Positions 34,982 through 44,832 of a stretch of 64,000 nucleotides of DNA are shown here, in pieces. The notes below the pieces were generated by a model. It was not told where the DNA came from. It was given only the letters and a program-made list of their open reading frames with translations, and searched no databases. The translations under genes were made by a program, and so were the position numbers. Numbering within the stretch: position 1 is the stretch's first letter; each line of letters opens with the position of its first letter. Source of the stretch: DATCJA01 sp963734635 (lineage in GTDB: Bacteria > Acidobacteriota > Vicinamibacteria > Vicinamibacterales > UBA2999); assembly GCA_963734635.1 (NCBI GenBank), contig CAVTIA010000006.1:1-64000 (forward strand). The letters are read 5' to 3'.

Positions 34982-37900
34982 TCAGAACGAAACTTTAGCG
35001 CCGAGCTGCACCTGACGCGGATCGTAGGTCTGCGTAATCGTCCCAAATCCTCCCGCGCTCCGGTTCGCATTCGGCGCACGGAAGTTCGCTCGATTGAGGA
35101 GGTTGAAGAACTCCGCCCGCAGTTCGATGGTTGACGAGCCGCCGAGCGGCACTCGCTTGACGACGGCCATGTCGACTTGCCAGAAAAATGGGGCGCGAAC
35201 GCTGTTGCGAGGCGCATTCCCGAACGGCTGGCTGGGATCGGTCGGAATGACCACGGCATCGCGATTGAACCAGTTCTGCACCGTCCGCTGCTTCTTCGGC
35301 ACGAGTGGATCGCCGACGATATTCGGCCGATAGTTGTTCGCCCCGCGAAAATCCTGCTGAATCCCCGAGACCTGGAACGCTGCCGCAGGGTTGTAGCTGA
35401 AGGTCACGTACTCGCCAGTGTAGAGGTTGTTGATCCCTGATACCTGCCATCCGCCTGCGAACGCACCGGTGAAGGGCAGGTTCCACATGAAGCTTGTCGT
35501 GCTGGTGTAAGGCTGGTGGTAAGGGGAAATGCCGAAGTCAGCGTCCATGTCGTAGAAGTTCTGGGGCGCGGGGTAGTTCCCGGTTGACGCGCTGGTTCCC
35601 CCTTCGAGCGACCCGGCTCCGTTGTCCTTGGTCTGAGACAACGTCAAGGAACTCAGCAGCGACAATCCGCCACGCATGCGCCAGTCGAATTTGGCCTGCA
35701 GCGCGTGATATCGCGACTTGCCGCCATTGAACGAATACGTGATGTCGGCGAACTCGGGAATCGGTCGCCGAGCCTGCAGCGGAATCGTTCCGGCTGCATT
35801 ATTCGGGCGTGCCTGATTGAAGTTGGCGAACAGGAGCATGTCGTCCGCACGGTTGCCGACATAGGCGACGTCCACAAGCATGTTGGAGCCGAACTCGCGT
35901 TGTACCGACACGTACCAGCTTTGAACCCGGCTTGAATGGTAGTCTCGAGGCATGTACGTGACATTGGCCGCGAGCGGATTGAAGCGTGACGAATCCGTCA
36001 ATCCAGCAGGGTAGCCCTGCTCGGTGCGACGGAAGGCCGGATCCAACGGGTCGGTCTGGTTCACCACGGCGTTGATCACCTGCGGGCCGTTGATCGGCAG
36101 CACGTTCGCGCCACCGGCACGATGGAAATGGACGTAGCCAATTCCATATCCGCCGCGCAGAACGGTTCGCGGCACCGGCGTGAACGCCAGACCGAGGCGC
36201 GGGCCGACGTTGTTGCGATCCGGCCGGAGGGTCGCGCGATCTTCGACCGACCCGTTCCGCGCCATCACCATCTGACGCGTCGTCGGATCGAAATTCGAGA
36301 GAATGTTGTCGTGTTCGACCCACGGCGTCGCGTATTCGTACCGCACGCCCAGGTTGAGCGTCAGCCGGTCGTTCACGCGGAGATCGTCCTGCACATAGAG
36401 AAAGTGCATGTTCTGTCGAAGATTCGCCACAAGAATGTTGCTGATGCCGAACCGGCTGCGAAGCCCGAACATGAAATCGGCGAGGTTGTACACGTTGTTG
36501 GCGGTGGCGCCCGCCGGACGGGCGAACTGACCCGCATACTCATCGCGGCCGTACAGCGGGTTCACGTCCTGCACCTCGGTTTGAATGTGCTGGAATTCGT
36601 AACCGCTCTTGAGTGAATGTCGTCCCAGGAGCCAGGTGTAATTCACCTTGGAATTGTAAACCGTCGGATACTGCCACTGTGGGTTGGTCGCCTGCCGTCC
36701 AAGATTTGAATACCCGGTAATCAACTGGGAGAGAAGTCCACCCGCGACGCGTGGGTCGGTCGGCAGACCACCGATGCCGTACTCGTCGAGCGCTGACGCT
36801 GTACCGAGCGCCAGAGGGTTCTTTCCGGCGCGCGTTCTCGACCAGCCGAAACGCATTTCGAGCAACGAGGACGACGAGGGAATGTACGTGGCGCCCCCGG
36901 CCAGCTGCTTATTCGTCACGTACGTCTGCCCGTTGCCGTCGCCGCCTGAAGGCAGCGGAATCGGTGGCTGATCCTCGATGTCGACGTCGCGATAACCGTA
37001 CCGGCCGAAGGCCGTGAGGCCGGGGGCGAAGGTGACGTCCACCTTGCTGCCAAACTTGTCGGTGACATTCTCGAACTGCTGCAGGACCACGTAATTGTTC
37101 CCGCTCTGCGCATTGGTAGGAGCCGGAAGCTCGGTCAGCACCTTCCGCGCAAATGCGGTCATCGGCACCGGGGTGCCCGGTCCATAGACGTCACCGGTCA
37201 ACGGGTTTCGCACAGGCACCGCAAAGAGGCCCTGTCGCTGATCAGCTGTTGGAATCGTTGAGGTTGCCGCCAGACCACGCGTCTGCCGAAATCCCTCGTA
37301 ATCGGCAAAAAAGAACGCTCTGTTCACGACGATTGGCCCACCGAAGACGCCGCCAAACTGGTGGCGTTCAAGGGGCGGCTTCTCGCCCGACGCAGGAAGG
37401 AAATAGTCTCTGGCGTTCAATCGCGTGTCGCGCACGAACTCCCAGCCACTGCCCCGCAACCGGTTCGTGCCGCTCGCGTACGCCACATTGATTGTCGCTC
37501 CCGCCGATCGCCCATACTCGGCGCTCATATTGTTCGTTACGACCTTGAATTCAGCGACCGCATCGGGCGACGGTTGCATTACCTGATTCGAAAATCCCTG
37601 GTTGCTCGTGCCGTAGGCATTGTTGTCGACACCGTCGATCAGAAAGTTGTTGAACGTGCTGCGGAGCCCGTTGACGTTGAACGAGCCTTCCCTCGGGGTG
37701 AGACCACCCGTGCCCAGCGTTGACAGGCGAACCCCGGTCGACAGAAGGGCCAGGGACGAGTACTCCCGCCCGTTGAGCGCCATTGCGCGGATTTGGTCGC
37801 CGCTGATCACCTGCCCACGCTGGCTGGTGTCTGTCTCCAGGCGCGTCGTCGCGGCCGTCACTTCCACGCGCTCAGTCAGTTGCCCGATTTGCAGCGTCAG

Positions 37901-38218
37901 TTCAACCCGCTGTCTGGTGCCGACCGTCACCTGGACGTTGTCGGCCAGCGCAACCGAAAAACCGGGCTTCTCTGCGGTTACGACGTACGTCCCGATGCGG
38001 ACGGTGAAGAACTCAAAGCTGCCGCCGGCGTCGGTTGGCTTTACCTGACTGACACCCGTTTCGGTATTCGTCAGGGTGACGCCGGCGTCGGGCACAGGCG
38101 CACCGGACTGGTCCCGAACGGTGCCGAGCAGCGACGAGGTCTCGAATTGTGCGAGTGCCGGGGCGGCGAGCGTTGCAGTGATGACAGCGACGAGTGTGGC
38201 GAGGACGACTTTTGGCAT
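34982..38218 (-). CDS. Oar-like TonB-dependent receptor
   Basis: ATG at 38218; signal peptide VVLATLVAVITATLAAPALA. 1,078 residues without a break. A carboxypeptidase-regulatory beta sandwich (residues about 25-110, SSLLGTVRDQSGAPVPDAGV) is followed by the plug (ALNGREYSSLALLSTGVRLS, SFNVNGLRSTFNNFLIDGVD) and a 22-strand-type barrel ending in the outer-membrane signal QVQLGAKVSF. Such Oar-type receptors are expanded in Acidobacteriota and take up large substrates or take part in adhesion. The substrate cannot be predicted. Confidence 0.88.
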   Translation of the reverse strand: MPKVVLATLVAVITATLAAPALAQFETSSLLGTVRDQSGAPVPDAGVTLTNTETGVSQVKPTDAGGSFEFFTVRIGTYVVTAEKPGFSVALADNVQVTVGTRQRVELTLQIGQLTERVEVTAATTRLETDTSQRGQVISGDQIRAMALNGREYSSLALLSTGVRLSTLGTGGLTPREGSFNVNGLRSTFNNFLIDGVDNNAYGTSNQGFSNQVMQPSPDAVAEFKVVTNNMSAEYGRSAGATINVAYASGTNRLRGSGWEFVRDTRLNARDYFLPASGEKPPLERHQFGGVFGGPIVVNRAFFFADYEGFRQTRGLAATSTIPTADQRQGLFAVPVRNPLTGDVYGPGTPVPMTAFARKVLTELPAPTNAQSGNNYVVLQQFENVTDKFGSKVDVTFAPGLTAFGRYGYRDVDIEDQPPIPLPSGGDGNGQTYVTNKQLAGGATYIPSSSSLLEMRFGWSRTRAGKNPLALGTASALDEYGIGGLPTDPRVAGGLLSQLITGYSNLGRQATNPQWQYPTVYNSKVNYTWLLGRHSLKSGYEFQHIQTEVQDVNPLYGRDEYAGQFARPAGATANNVYNLADFMFGLRSRFGISNILVANLRQNMHFLYVQDDLRVNDRLTLNLGVRYEYATPWVEHDNILSNFDPTTRQMVMARNGSVEDRATLRPDRNNVGPRLGLAFTPVPRTVLRGGYGIGYVHFHRAGGANVLPINGPQVINAVVNQTDPLDPAFRRTEQGYPAGLTDSSRFNPLAANVTYMPRDYHSSRVQSWYVSVQREFGSNMLVDVAYVGNRADDMLLFANFNQARPNNAAGTIPLQARRPIPEFADITYSFNGGKSRYHALQAKFDWRMRGGLSLLSSLTLSQTKDNGAGSLEGGTSASTGNYPAPQNFYDMDADFGISPYHQPYTSTTSFMWNLPFTGAFAGGWQVSGINNLYTGEYVTFSYNPAAAFQVSGIQQDFRGANNYRPNIVGDPLVPKKQRTVQNWFNRDAVVIPTDPSQPFGNAPRNSVRAPFFWQVDMAVVKRVPLGGSSTIELRAEFFNLLNRANFRAPNANRSAGGFGTITQTYDPRQVQLGAKVSF

Positions 38219-38297
38219 GCCCGCGACGCTATCAGCCACTCGTCAAACGCCTATGACGGATACGTCACGTGTTTGTAACGCTTCGCTCGCGGCTGAT

Positions 38298-39044
38298 TTA
38301 CGCGGCCCATGAGCCGTTACGATAGAGCGTGAGGGCGACGTCGACATTGCGCCGCAGGGCGTCCTTGATCGCCGGCCAGTTCTTTTCGCAGCGCAGCAGG
38401 GTCTTCCACGAGTAGAGGTGCTTGGCCTTGTGAAAGTCGCTGTTCGCGACATATGGATAGTGCTTGAGGCTCGTGACCGAGAACAGGTCGTCTCGATTCG
38501 CTGCTTCCCAGACGTCGACGAGACCTGATAACTCCTTGCGGTGATCCCACAGATAACACGTACTGATTTCTACCCGCCGTGTGGTGCGGTGGTGAGGATG
38601 ACACGCGATGCTCAACGCACCCTGCCGCTGGATCTCGCGAAGAATCGCATCGGCCTTCTGATCGGCGCTGATGTACTGTTTGATGTCGAGTGCGATGATG
38701 TGCGAGTTCATGCGGCCGCGGAGCCGGTTTTGCGTGATCTCGGCGCCAGGTATGACGAGCATGCCGTATTGATCGAGCGCACGCGCCGCTTCCTTGCGAA
38801 TGTCTGCGAGATACGCGTCGAACGTTTCCTGCCGCACGCCGAACATGCGGCGCCCGAGACTAGCCAGGCGCCCCGCGCGCGCGAAGAAGTCCTTCTTCAT
38901 CAGGATGTGATCGGTGATGGCGATCACGTCGAACTTGCCCGTCGATCCGTACAGATCGACGACTTCCGCGAGCGTCAGTCTGCCGTCGCTCCATCGGGTG
39001 TGGACGTGGAAGTCACACAGCAGAAACGGTTCGTACCCGGGCAT
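38298..39044 (-). CDS. PHP-domain phosphoesterase
   Basis: 248 residues, intact. Metal-binding motifs are visible in order: DFHVHTRWSDG, AITDH, IPGAEIT, ACHPHH and ANSDFHKAKHLYSW. These are the Asp/His/Glu ligands of the PHP fold (three-metal site). Its start overlaps the stop of the glycosyltransferase gene (ATGA), so the two are translated together. Members hydrolyse phosphomonoesters or act on nucleic acids; here the sugar-transfer partner suggests an envelope or phospholipid role, as inference. Confidence 0.8.
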   Translation of the reverse strand: MPGYEPFLLCDFHVHTRWSDGRLTLAEVVDLYGSTGKFDVIAITDHILMKKDFFARAGRLASLGRRMFGVRQETFDAYLADIRKEAARALDQYGMLVIPGAEITQNRLRGRMNSHIIALDIKQYISADQKADAILREIQRQGALSIACHPHHRTTRRVEISTCYLWDHRKELSGLVDVWEAANRDDLFSVTSLKHYPYVANSDFHKAKHLYSWKTLLRCEKNWPAIKDALRRNVDVALTLYRNGSWAA

Positions 39045-39781
39045 CAGATCCTCACATCGAGATGAGTCGAGTCCTTGGGCCGATGACGGAGCAGCTCTGA
39101 CGTGAAGTTCCGAACGTAGAGCCTGAATACTGCCCTATTGCCCATCGCAACGAACCGCCGCGCCGAGGTGTGCAGGTGACAGTCGTAACGCAGGGCAACC
39201 TTCCCTGCTGCATTCAGCCGCCGTCCAAGATTCGTGTCTTCGCCATGAAATTCAATGGACACATCGAATCCGCCGATGGTCTCGAGCGCCTCGCGCCTGA
39301 CCGCGAAGTTGCCGCCGTAGAAGATCGTGCCTATGCCGAGCACGTACTTCACCAGCAGCTGTGTGGCGGGCGCGAGTGTGTAGTCATAGGCTCGAATCAG
39401 TGTGCGACCCCACCAGTTCCAGTCGTAGTACCGGTACGGGCCCGATAGCGCCAGAAGGCGTCGATCGCGAAGAAAGTGCTGCTCGATGCGCTCGAGCCAC
39501 GTCAGCGGCGCCCGGCAGTCCGCATCCAGATACACGAGGACGTCGCCAGTCGCCTCGCGGCGTCCTGTTTCTCGCGCGACGACCAGGCCTTTGCGCGGCT
39601 CGTCCACCACGCGCACGTGCGGAACCTGCTGCGCCACGGCGCGCGTCTCATCGGTGCTCGCATTGTTGACTACCAGGATTTCGTCCGGGATTCGGGATTG
39701 TGCGAGGAGTGAATAAAGGCAGGATGAAAGGTAACGAGCTTCGTTATGGGCGCAGACAATGACGCTTAGCCTCAGCGCCAT
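39044..39781 (-). CDS. Glycosyltransferase family 2
   Basis: 245 residues, intact. N-terminal LSVIVCAHNEARYLSSCLYS with VVNNASTDET, DxD-type YLDADCRAP (donor and metal binding), and NFAVRREALETIGGFD followed by HGEDTNLGRRL, the acceptor-site ED motif. It is an inverting GT-A enzyme without membrane helices. First gene of a pair with the PHP protein. Confidence 0.85.
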   Translation of the reverse strand: MALRLSVIVCAHNEARYLSSCLYSLLAQSRIPDEILVVNNASTDETRAVAQQVPHVRVVDEPRKGLVVARETGRREATGDVLVYLDADCRAPLTWLERIEQHFLRDRRLLALSGPYRYYDWNWWGRTLIRAYDYTLAPATQLLVKYVLGIGTIFYGGNFAVRREALETIGGFDVSIEFHGEDTNLGRRLNAAGKVALRYDCHLHTSARRFVAMGNRAVFRLYVRNFTSELLRHRPKDSTHLDVRI

Positions 39782-40254
39782 CTCTGCGCCTGTGGTGCAG
39801 TATCACGCCGTGGTATACCCACGCGCATGCTGTGAGATTACGCCCCTCCTGTGACGGGTCGATCTCGAGCTTGAAACACATCTGTAAAATTCAACGTTTT
39901 TTTCTCTTTTTCCACTCCCACGACATGAACGTCACACAGCCGTTTCACCGAGTTCGTAGTGTTCGGGCTTCACCCTGGCTCCGGCATCGCTTTCCAATTT
40001 GCATCGGGTCCCTGTGAGGCCGAGCTGACCGGCCCTTCCTGGACGGCCTCTGCCCGTAACGTCGAGGTTGGCTCGCTATCGCCGAGAAAGAATCGGAGCG
40101 GGCCAGCGTCGCGAATCGGCAGGCCAAGGTTCTTGCCCGCGGACCACGAGAATCCTGGGAGCCCGGATATTTACCGCTGCTGTCCGGTATTGATTTCGTC
40201 CGTCCAGTCGATTACGCTCCCCTCGCCCGGCGGGTCCGTTTCTCCCCTGCATTC
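39782..40254. other. 473-bp intergenic region
   Basis: Between the divergent GT2 gene and the membrane protein. Contains T-rich CGTTTTTTTCTCTTTTT at 39,894-39,910 but no gene, tRNA or repeat that I can support. It probably carries promoters for both sides. Confidence 0.4.
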
Positions 40255-42260
40255 ATGTTTGATTGGAACCGCCGACGGTGCCATTTTTACGCACTGCTCG
40301 GTTACGCGGCCATCGCGGTGGTCTTCACCTGGCCGCTCGTCGCCGCAACTCAGCACACATCTGACCGGCTCGCCGGCCGGCGACACCGGTGTGTACGTGT
40401 GGAACCAATGGGTGTTCAGGCACGAACTGCTGGAGAACCACCGTTCCCGTACTTCACCGACAAGATCTTCTCGCTGAGCGGCCGCGCGAATCTCAGCCTT
40501 CACAACTACACCGCGTTCCAGGACCTCGTGGCTCTGCCGTTCATGAGCTGGCTCGGGGTCGTCGCGACGTTCAACCTCGTGTACCTCCTGATGACCGTGC
40601 TGACGGGGTACGCCACGTTTCTGCTCGCCCGCCACGTCACCGGCGCGATCGGTCGAGGCGTGGCTCGGGGGCCTGCTGTTCGCGTGGAGCCCGATTCTCG
40701 TCACGAGGGGCGGAGCGCACTTCAGCCTGGTCGCGGCGGCACCGCTGGCGATGTTTCTCCTGCTCCTCCTTCGAGCAGCCGAACGTCAGCGAATACGCGA
40801 TGCGGTGGCACTCGGCGCCACCTGCTGGTGGGCCGCGAGCGACCGACGCGTACTACGCCGTCTACTGCGTCCTCATCGCCGCTGTGTTCATGCTCGGCCG
40901 CATGATGACGATCCAGCGGCAGACGCGTCGAGCGGCGCTTGCGTGCCGTCCCGTGGACGCTCGACGTCCTGCTCTTCTGCGTAGCCGGCCTCGTGCTCTC
41001 GATGGCGATCAGCGGCGGCTGGCAGTTCACGCTTCTCGGACGGGTTGCGAGCATGCGCAGCCTGTACACGCCGATGCTGGTGCTGACACTGCTGGCGTGC
41101 ATGCGGGTGGCGTGGTCGTATCGGGCGAACCTGGCGCCGTTCGACATGGGCGTTGCGCTCCGCGTGACCCGCCTCGCCTCGGCGGCCGCCATCGTCGCCA
41201 CCGCAATGCTCTCGCCGGTGCTCTACGCCGTGGGAGTCCGAATCGCCGAGGGACGCTGGGACACGGAGCGGATCTTCTGGCGCAGCAGCCCTCACGGTAT
41301 CGACCTCGTCTCGTTCGTGCTGCCGAATCCGAACCACATTCTCGCTCCCGTCGCCATCCGCGAGTGGCTGACCGGACCAAGTGCCGACGCGCTACTTCGA
41401 GAATGTCGCCTCCCTGACATGGATCGCACCGGTCGTTGTGTTTATCGCGTGGCGGAACGGATGGCGTATTCCACGCTTCTGGGCCGGACTCGGACTCGTG
41501 TTTGGCGCTCTCGCGCTCGGCCCGTTCGTGTCCGCGTTCGGTATGAATACCCACATTCCAGGTCCATGGGCCTTCCTCCGATACGTCCCGATCGTCGGCC
41601 TCGCCCGCACGCCAGGCCGGTTCAGCATCGTTCTCATGCTGGTGGTCGCGATTCTGTTTGCCGCGGCGCTCTCGTGGCTTGTTCGGCGGTGGCCTGAGCG
41701 CCGCCGGTCGCTCATCCTGGCAAGCGGCGCGTTATTGATCTTCGAGCTGCTGCCCGCGCCCAGACCCCTGTATTCGGCGGCGATTCCACGCATATACGAC
41801 TACATCGCCGAGGCACCTGGTGACGTTCGCGTACTCGAGCTTCCAAGCGGTGTCCGTGATGGAACGACAAGCGTCGGCAACTTCAGCGCGCGAACGCAGT
41901 TCTTTCAGACCGTTCACGGCAAGCGGCTGATCGGCGGGTATCTGTCGCGCGTGTCCCGCCGCCGCGTGGCGGACGTACGCCGCGATCCGATGGTCGACGC
42001 ACTTATCTGGTTGAGCGAGGGCCGCTCGATCGACGCGTCTCGCGCAGCAATCGCTCATCGAAGCCGGACCCTCCTTCGTCGAACGAGCGAATGTCGGATT
42101 CGTGGTCATCGACAGCGATCGCACGCCGGACGCGCTGCGCGAGTTTGCCATCCAGGCATTCGCGCTTCAGCTCGTGGACCGAGACGACGTCTTCGAGCTG
42201 TACGCACCTTCACCGCACCCCCCTGCCGCTGAACTGTCACGGGCGGCGGCTTTGCACTAA
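40255..42260 (+). CDS. Multi-pass membrane protein (glycosyltransferase-like), frameshifted
   Basis: ATG at 40255. First helix YALLGYAAIAVVFTWPLVA, then an indel and PAGDTGVYVWNQWVFRHELL, the conserved extracytoplasmic loop of membrane GT-C-like proteins (DTGVYVWNxW with catalytic Asp). Ten or more helices follow (e.g. WTLDVLLFCVAGLVLSMAIS, ASAAAIVATAMLSPVLYAVG, FSIVLMLVVAILFAAALSWL) and a soluble C-terminal domain (DIAEAPGDVRVLELPSG-like, DALREFAIQAFALQLVDRDD). About 665 residues; four or five indels. A lipid-linked sugar transferase is plausible. Confidence 0.6.
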
Positions 42261-42301
42261 GCTAAACGGGACCTTACGCGTTTCTGCGTGGTCCATCCGC
42301 A

Positions 42302-43567
42302 ATGATCAGCGACACGCTTGCCGTCATCCTCGGCGGCGGGCAGGGATCGCGTCTTTTTCCCCTGACCGCAACCCGCTCGAAGCCTGCGGTGCCGATCGGC
42401 GGGAAGTACCGCCTGATCGACGTGCCGGTCAGCCGATGCCTGCACGCCGACATCAGGCGCATTTTCGTGCTGACCCAGTTCAACTCCGCGTCGCTCAACC
42501 GCCATATCAACAACACGTACCGACTGGACCTGTTCTCGGGCGGCTTCGTCGAAATCCTCGCAGCCGAGCAGACGCCGGACAACCCTCACTGGTATCAGGG
42601 CACCGCGGATGCGGTACGCCAGGCGGTCCGCCACATCACCCAGCACGAGGCGGATCACTATCTCATCCTCGCCGGCGATCACCTGTATCGAATGGACTAT
42701 TCAGAACTGATCTGGAGCCACAAAGATACGGGCGCCGACATCACGATCGCGGCACAGCCCGCCGACGCGGCAGCGGCGACGCGCATGGGCATCTTCCGGT
42801 TCGACGCCGCAGGCCAAATCGTCGCGTTCGAGGAAAAGCCGAGCGCCGGCAGACTCAGCGAAATCGGCCGCAGCATCCCGTCAACCGCCACGTTTGCTTC
42901 GCATCGCGATGAACAGCCGTTCATGGCGTCGATGGGCATCTACGTGTTCAAGCGCGAGGTGATTCTCGAGCTGCTCGAGCGCGAGCCGGGCCACGATTTC
43001 GGGCGCGAGCTGATTCCCGCCGCCCTGTCGCGGTACCGTGTCCGGCCATATCTCTACAGCGGCTATTGGGCCGACGTCGGAACGATCGAGTCGTTTTATG
43101 ACGCGAACGTGATGCTGGGGCGCCCTGCTGCGCCGTTTCGCTTCTGGGACCCGACCTACCCCATCTACACGCACCTCCGCCATCTTCCAGGCTCGCGGCT
43201 CACCGACTGCACGATCCGCAACTCCATCTTTGTCGACGGATGCTTTCTCGATCGCTGCCAAATCGACGAGACGGTAGTCGGCCTCCGGACCCACATCCGG
43301 TCAGGTGGTCGAATCACGAGATCCGTCCTGCTGGGCGCCGATTTCTACGAAGATGGCTCCCCGCCGCCCGGGCTTCCAAAGCTCGGCATCGGCCGTGACG
43401 TTATCCTGGACCGCGTCATCATCGACAAGAACGCGCGTATCGGCGACGGCGTTCGCCTCGTGAACGAACGACGCGTCGATTCCGCCGATGGAGATGGGTT
43501 CTACATCCGAGGCGGAATTATCGTGGTGCCGAAAGGCGGGGTGATCGCGCCCGGCACCGTGGTCTGA
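42302..43567 (+). CDS. glgC: Glucose-1-phosphate adenylyltransferase
   Basis: 421 residues, intact. Nucleotide-binding ILGGGQGSRLFPLT, then RSKPAVPIGGKYRLIDVPVS, sugar-phosphate and metal sites YQGTADAVRQA and LILAGDHLYRMDY, and a left-handed beta-helix C-terminus (NSIFVDGCFLDRCQIDETVV, GADFYEDGSPP). Makes ADP-glucose from ATP and glucose 1-phosphate for glycogen. Usual allosteric enzymes of this family are about 420 residues. No other glycogen gene is in the window. Confidence 0.93.
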   Translation: MISDTLAVILGGGQGSRLFPLTATRSKPAVPIGGKYRLIDVPVSRCLHADIRRIFVLTQFNSASLNRHINNTYRLDLFSGGFVEILAAEQTPDNPHWYQGTADAVRQAVRHITQHEADHYLILAGDHLYRMDYSELIWSHKDTGADITIAAQPADAAAATRMGIFRFDAAGQIVAFEEKPSAGRLSEIGRSIPSTATFASHRDEQPFMASMGIYVFKREVILELLEREPGHDFGRELIPAALSRYRVRPYLYSGYWADVGTIESFYDANVMLGRPAAPFRFWDPTYPIYTHLRHLPGSRLTDCTIRNSIFVDGCFLDRCQIDETVVGLRTHIRSGGRITRSVLLGADFYEDGSPPPGLPKLGIGRDVILDRVIIDKNARIGDGVRLVNERRVDSADGDGFYIRGGIIVVPKGGVIAPGTVV

Positions 43568-43599
43568 CGAGGACGCAGCACTGTGCGATTGATGGATTT

Positions 43600-44733
43600 T
43601 TATCGCTGCGCCGTAGCGGGTGCCGGCCGCGCAAACCGCGAATCGTCTATCGGCGTTACCTCTACAGTGTCAATCTCGTATTCCAGGATCGATTCCCGTG
43701 GACCGTTCACCGTCCATTCCATCGGTACGCGGATCCCGTTCGTGACATAGAAGTCGTCAAAGTCGATCCGAAACACGTGACAGCAGTAGTGCGACTTCTG
43801 CTCGTACGAAAGGCTGAGTAGGTACGCCGTATCCCTGTCGAAGTAGAGCCGCACCTGCGGCAGCCACTGCGAGCTGCCGGAAACGACCCACGCAGTCCTC
43901 TCACCGACTTTCTCCTGTCCCTCGACCCTGAGGTTGGTCAGGAGTTGCTTGAACTGACTCGGGAACATGACCGCATTCTCGAGCCTGGCCACTTCGACGA
44001 GGTCAGGTCGGAGATCTGTCGCGGCCGCATTCCCCGCCCGTGCCCAGCTCGTCGTGCCGTTGTAGGTGGTCACGGCGTCGGCTGCAATGTTCCGCTGGAT
44101 GGTCATGCGCTTCTCGGCACCCTTTGCCAGAACCTCGATCGGCGTCACGGTCGTGGGGGCACGCTCCGGATGCACTTGATCCAGATGCGCATAATTCGTC
44201 ACGGTGCCCCGTAACGTTCGAGACTGAACCTTCGCGATCGCTTCTGCGCCGCCCAATGCTGTGGTGTACCGTTCGAGGAGTTGATCGGCTGTTGGTGGCG
44301 TTCCAGCCACCTGCACCGGACCCGGCCGCCCTTCTTCTCCGTTGTACGGGAGCACCGTGGACGGTTTTGTGCTCCCCTGATGGCAGGTGAAGCAGGTCAC
44401 GACTTCCCGACCCGCAAACTGCGTGCGGTTGATGTCGTTGACCATTTGAATCATTCTGCGGGCAATAGCCTTTTGAGGCTTGCCGTCGAGTTCGCGCTTC
44501 GTATTGTCCGCATCGTGACAGTAGACGCAGTGCACTCCCAGCGCGATCTCCATCAGCTGCATCGTCGGCTGCATCAGATGCGCAGGCATGCCTTTCAGGA
44601 CCTGGATGTTCTTGTAAAACTGCTCCGCAGGCTGTGGCCCCGGCTGCTGTGCCATCACGGACACTCCACCGGCCAGACCGACGATCAACGCCAGCACCAC
44701 GATCCAGAACGCCCTCGGTGATTTCACGGTCAT
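43600..44733 (-). CDS. Di-haem c-type cytochrome of the photosynthetic-reaction-centre type
   Basis: Signal peptide FWIVVLALIVGLAGGVSVMA. Two haem motifs (CVYCH and CFTCH) near residues 70 and 115, with PAHLMQPTMQLMEIALGVHC between them, as in acidobacterial relatives of the PufC cytochrome. The C-terminal 200 residues are a beta-rich lipoprotein-carrier-like domain (RTLRGTVTNYAHLDQVHPER, QVRLYFDRDTAYLLSL). 377 residues, intact. Periplasmic electron carrier; partner unknown. Confidence 0.82.
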   Translation of the reverse strand: MTVKSPRAFWIVVLALIVGLAGGVSVMAQQPGPQPAEQFYKNIQVLKGMPAHLMQPTMQLMEIALGVHCVYCHDADNTKRELDGKPQKAIARRMIQMVNDINRTQFAGREVVTCFTCHQGSTKPSTVLPYNGEEGRPGPVQVAGTPPTADQLLERYTTALGGAEAIAKVQSRTLRGTVTNYAHLDQVHPERAPTTVTPIEVLAKGAEKRMTIQRNIAADAVTTYNGTTSWARAGNAAATDLRPDLVEVARLENAVMFPSQFKQLLTNLRVEGQEKVGERTAWVVSGSSQWLPQVRLYFDRDTAYLLSLSYEQKSHYCCHVFRIDFDDFYVTNGIRVPMEWTVNGPRESILEYEIDTVEVTPIDDSRFARPAPATAQR

Positions 44734-44832
44734 GTGGGCCTTCCTTTCAAACAGTTCTGCGCGACGAGACTCTGAGTGTGTGTGGGCGAGATTCTGCGCC
44801 CAACGTTCCGGCGAGGCAAGGACAAAAAGGCG

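Noticed and set aside
39959..40477. Possible gene in the 39.8-40.3 kb gap
   Set aside because: No ribosome site, no family resemblance and the frame only overlaps the broken membrane protein.
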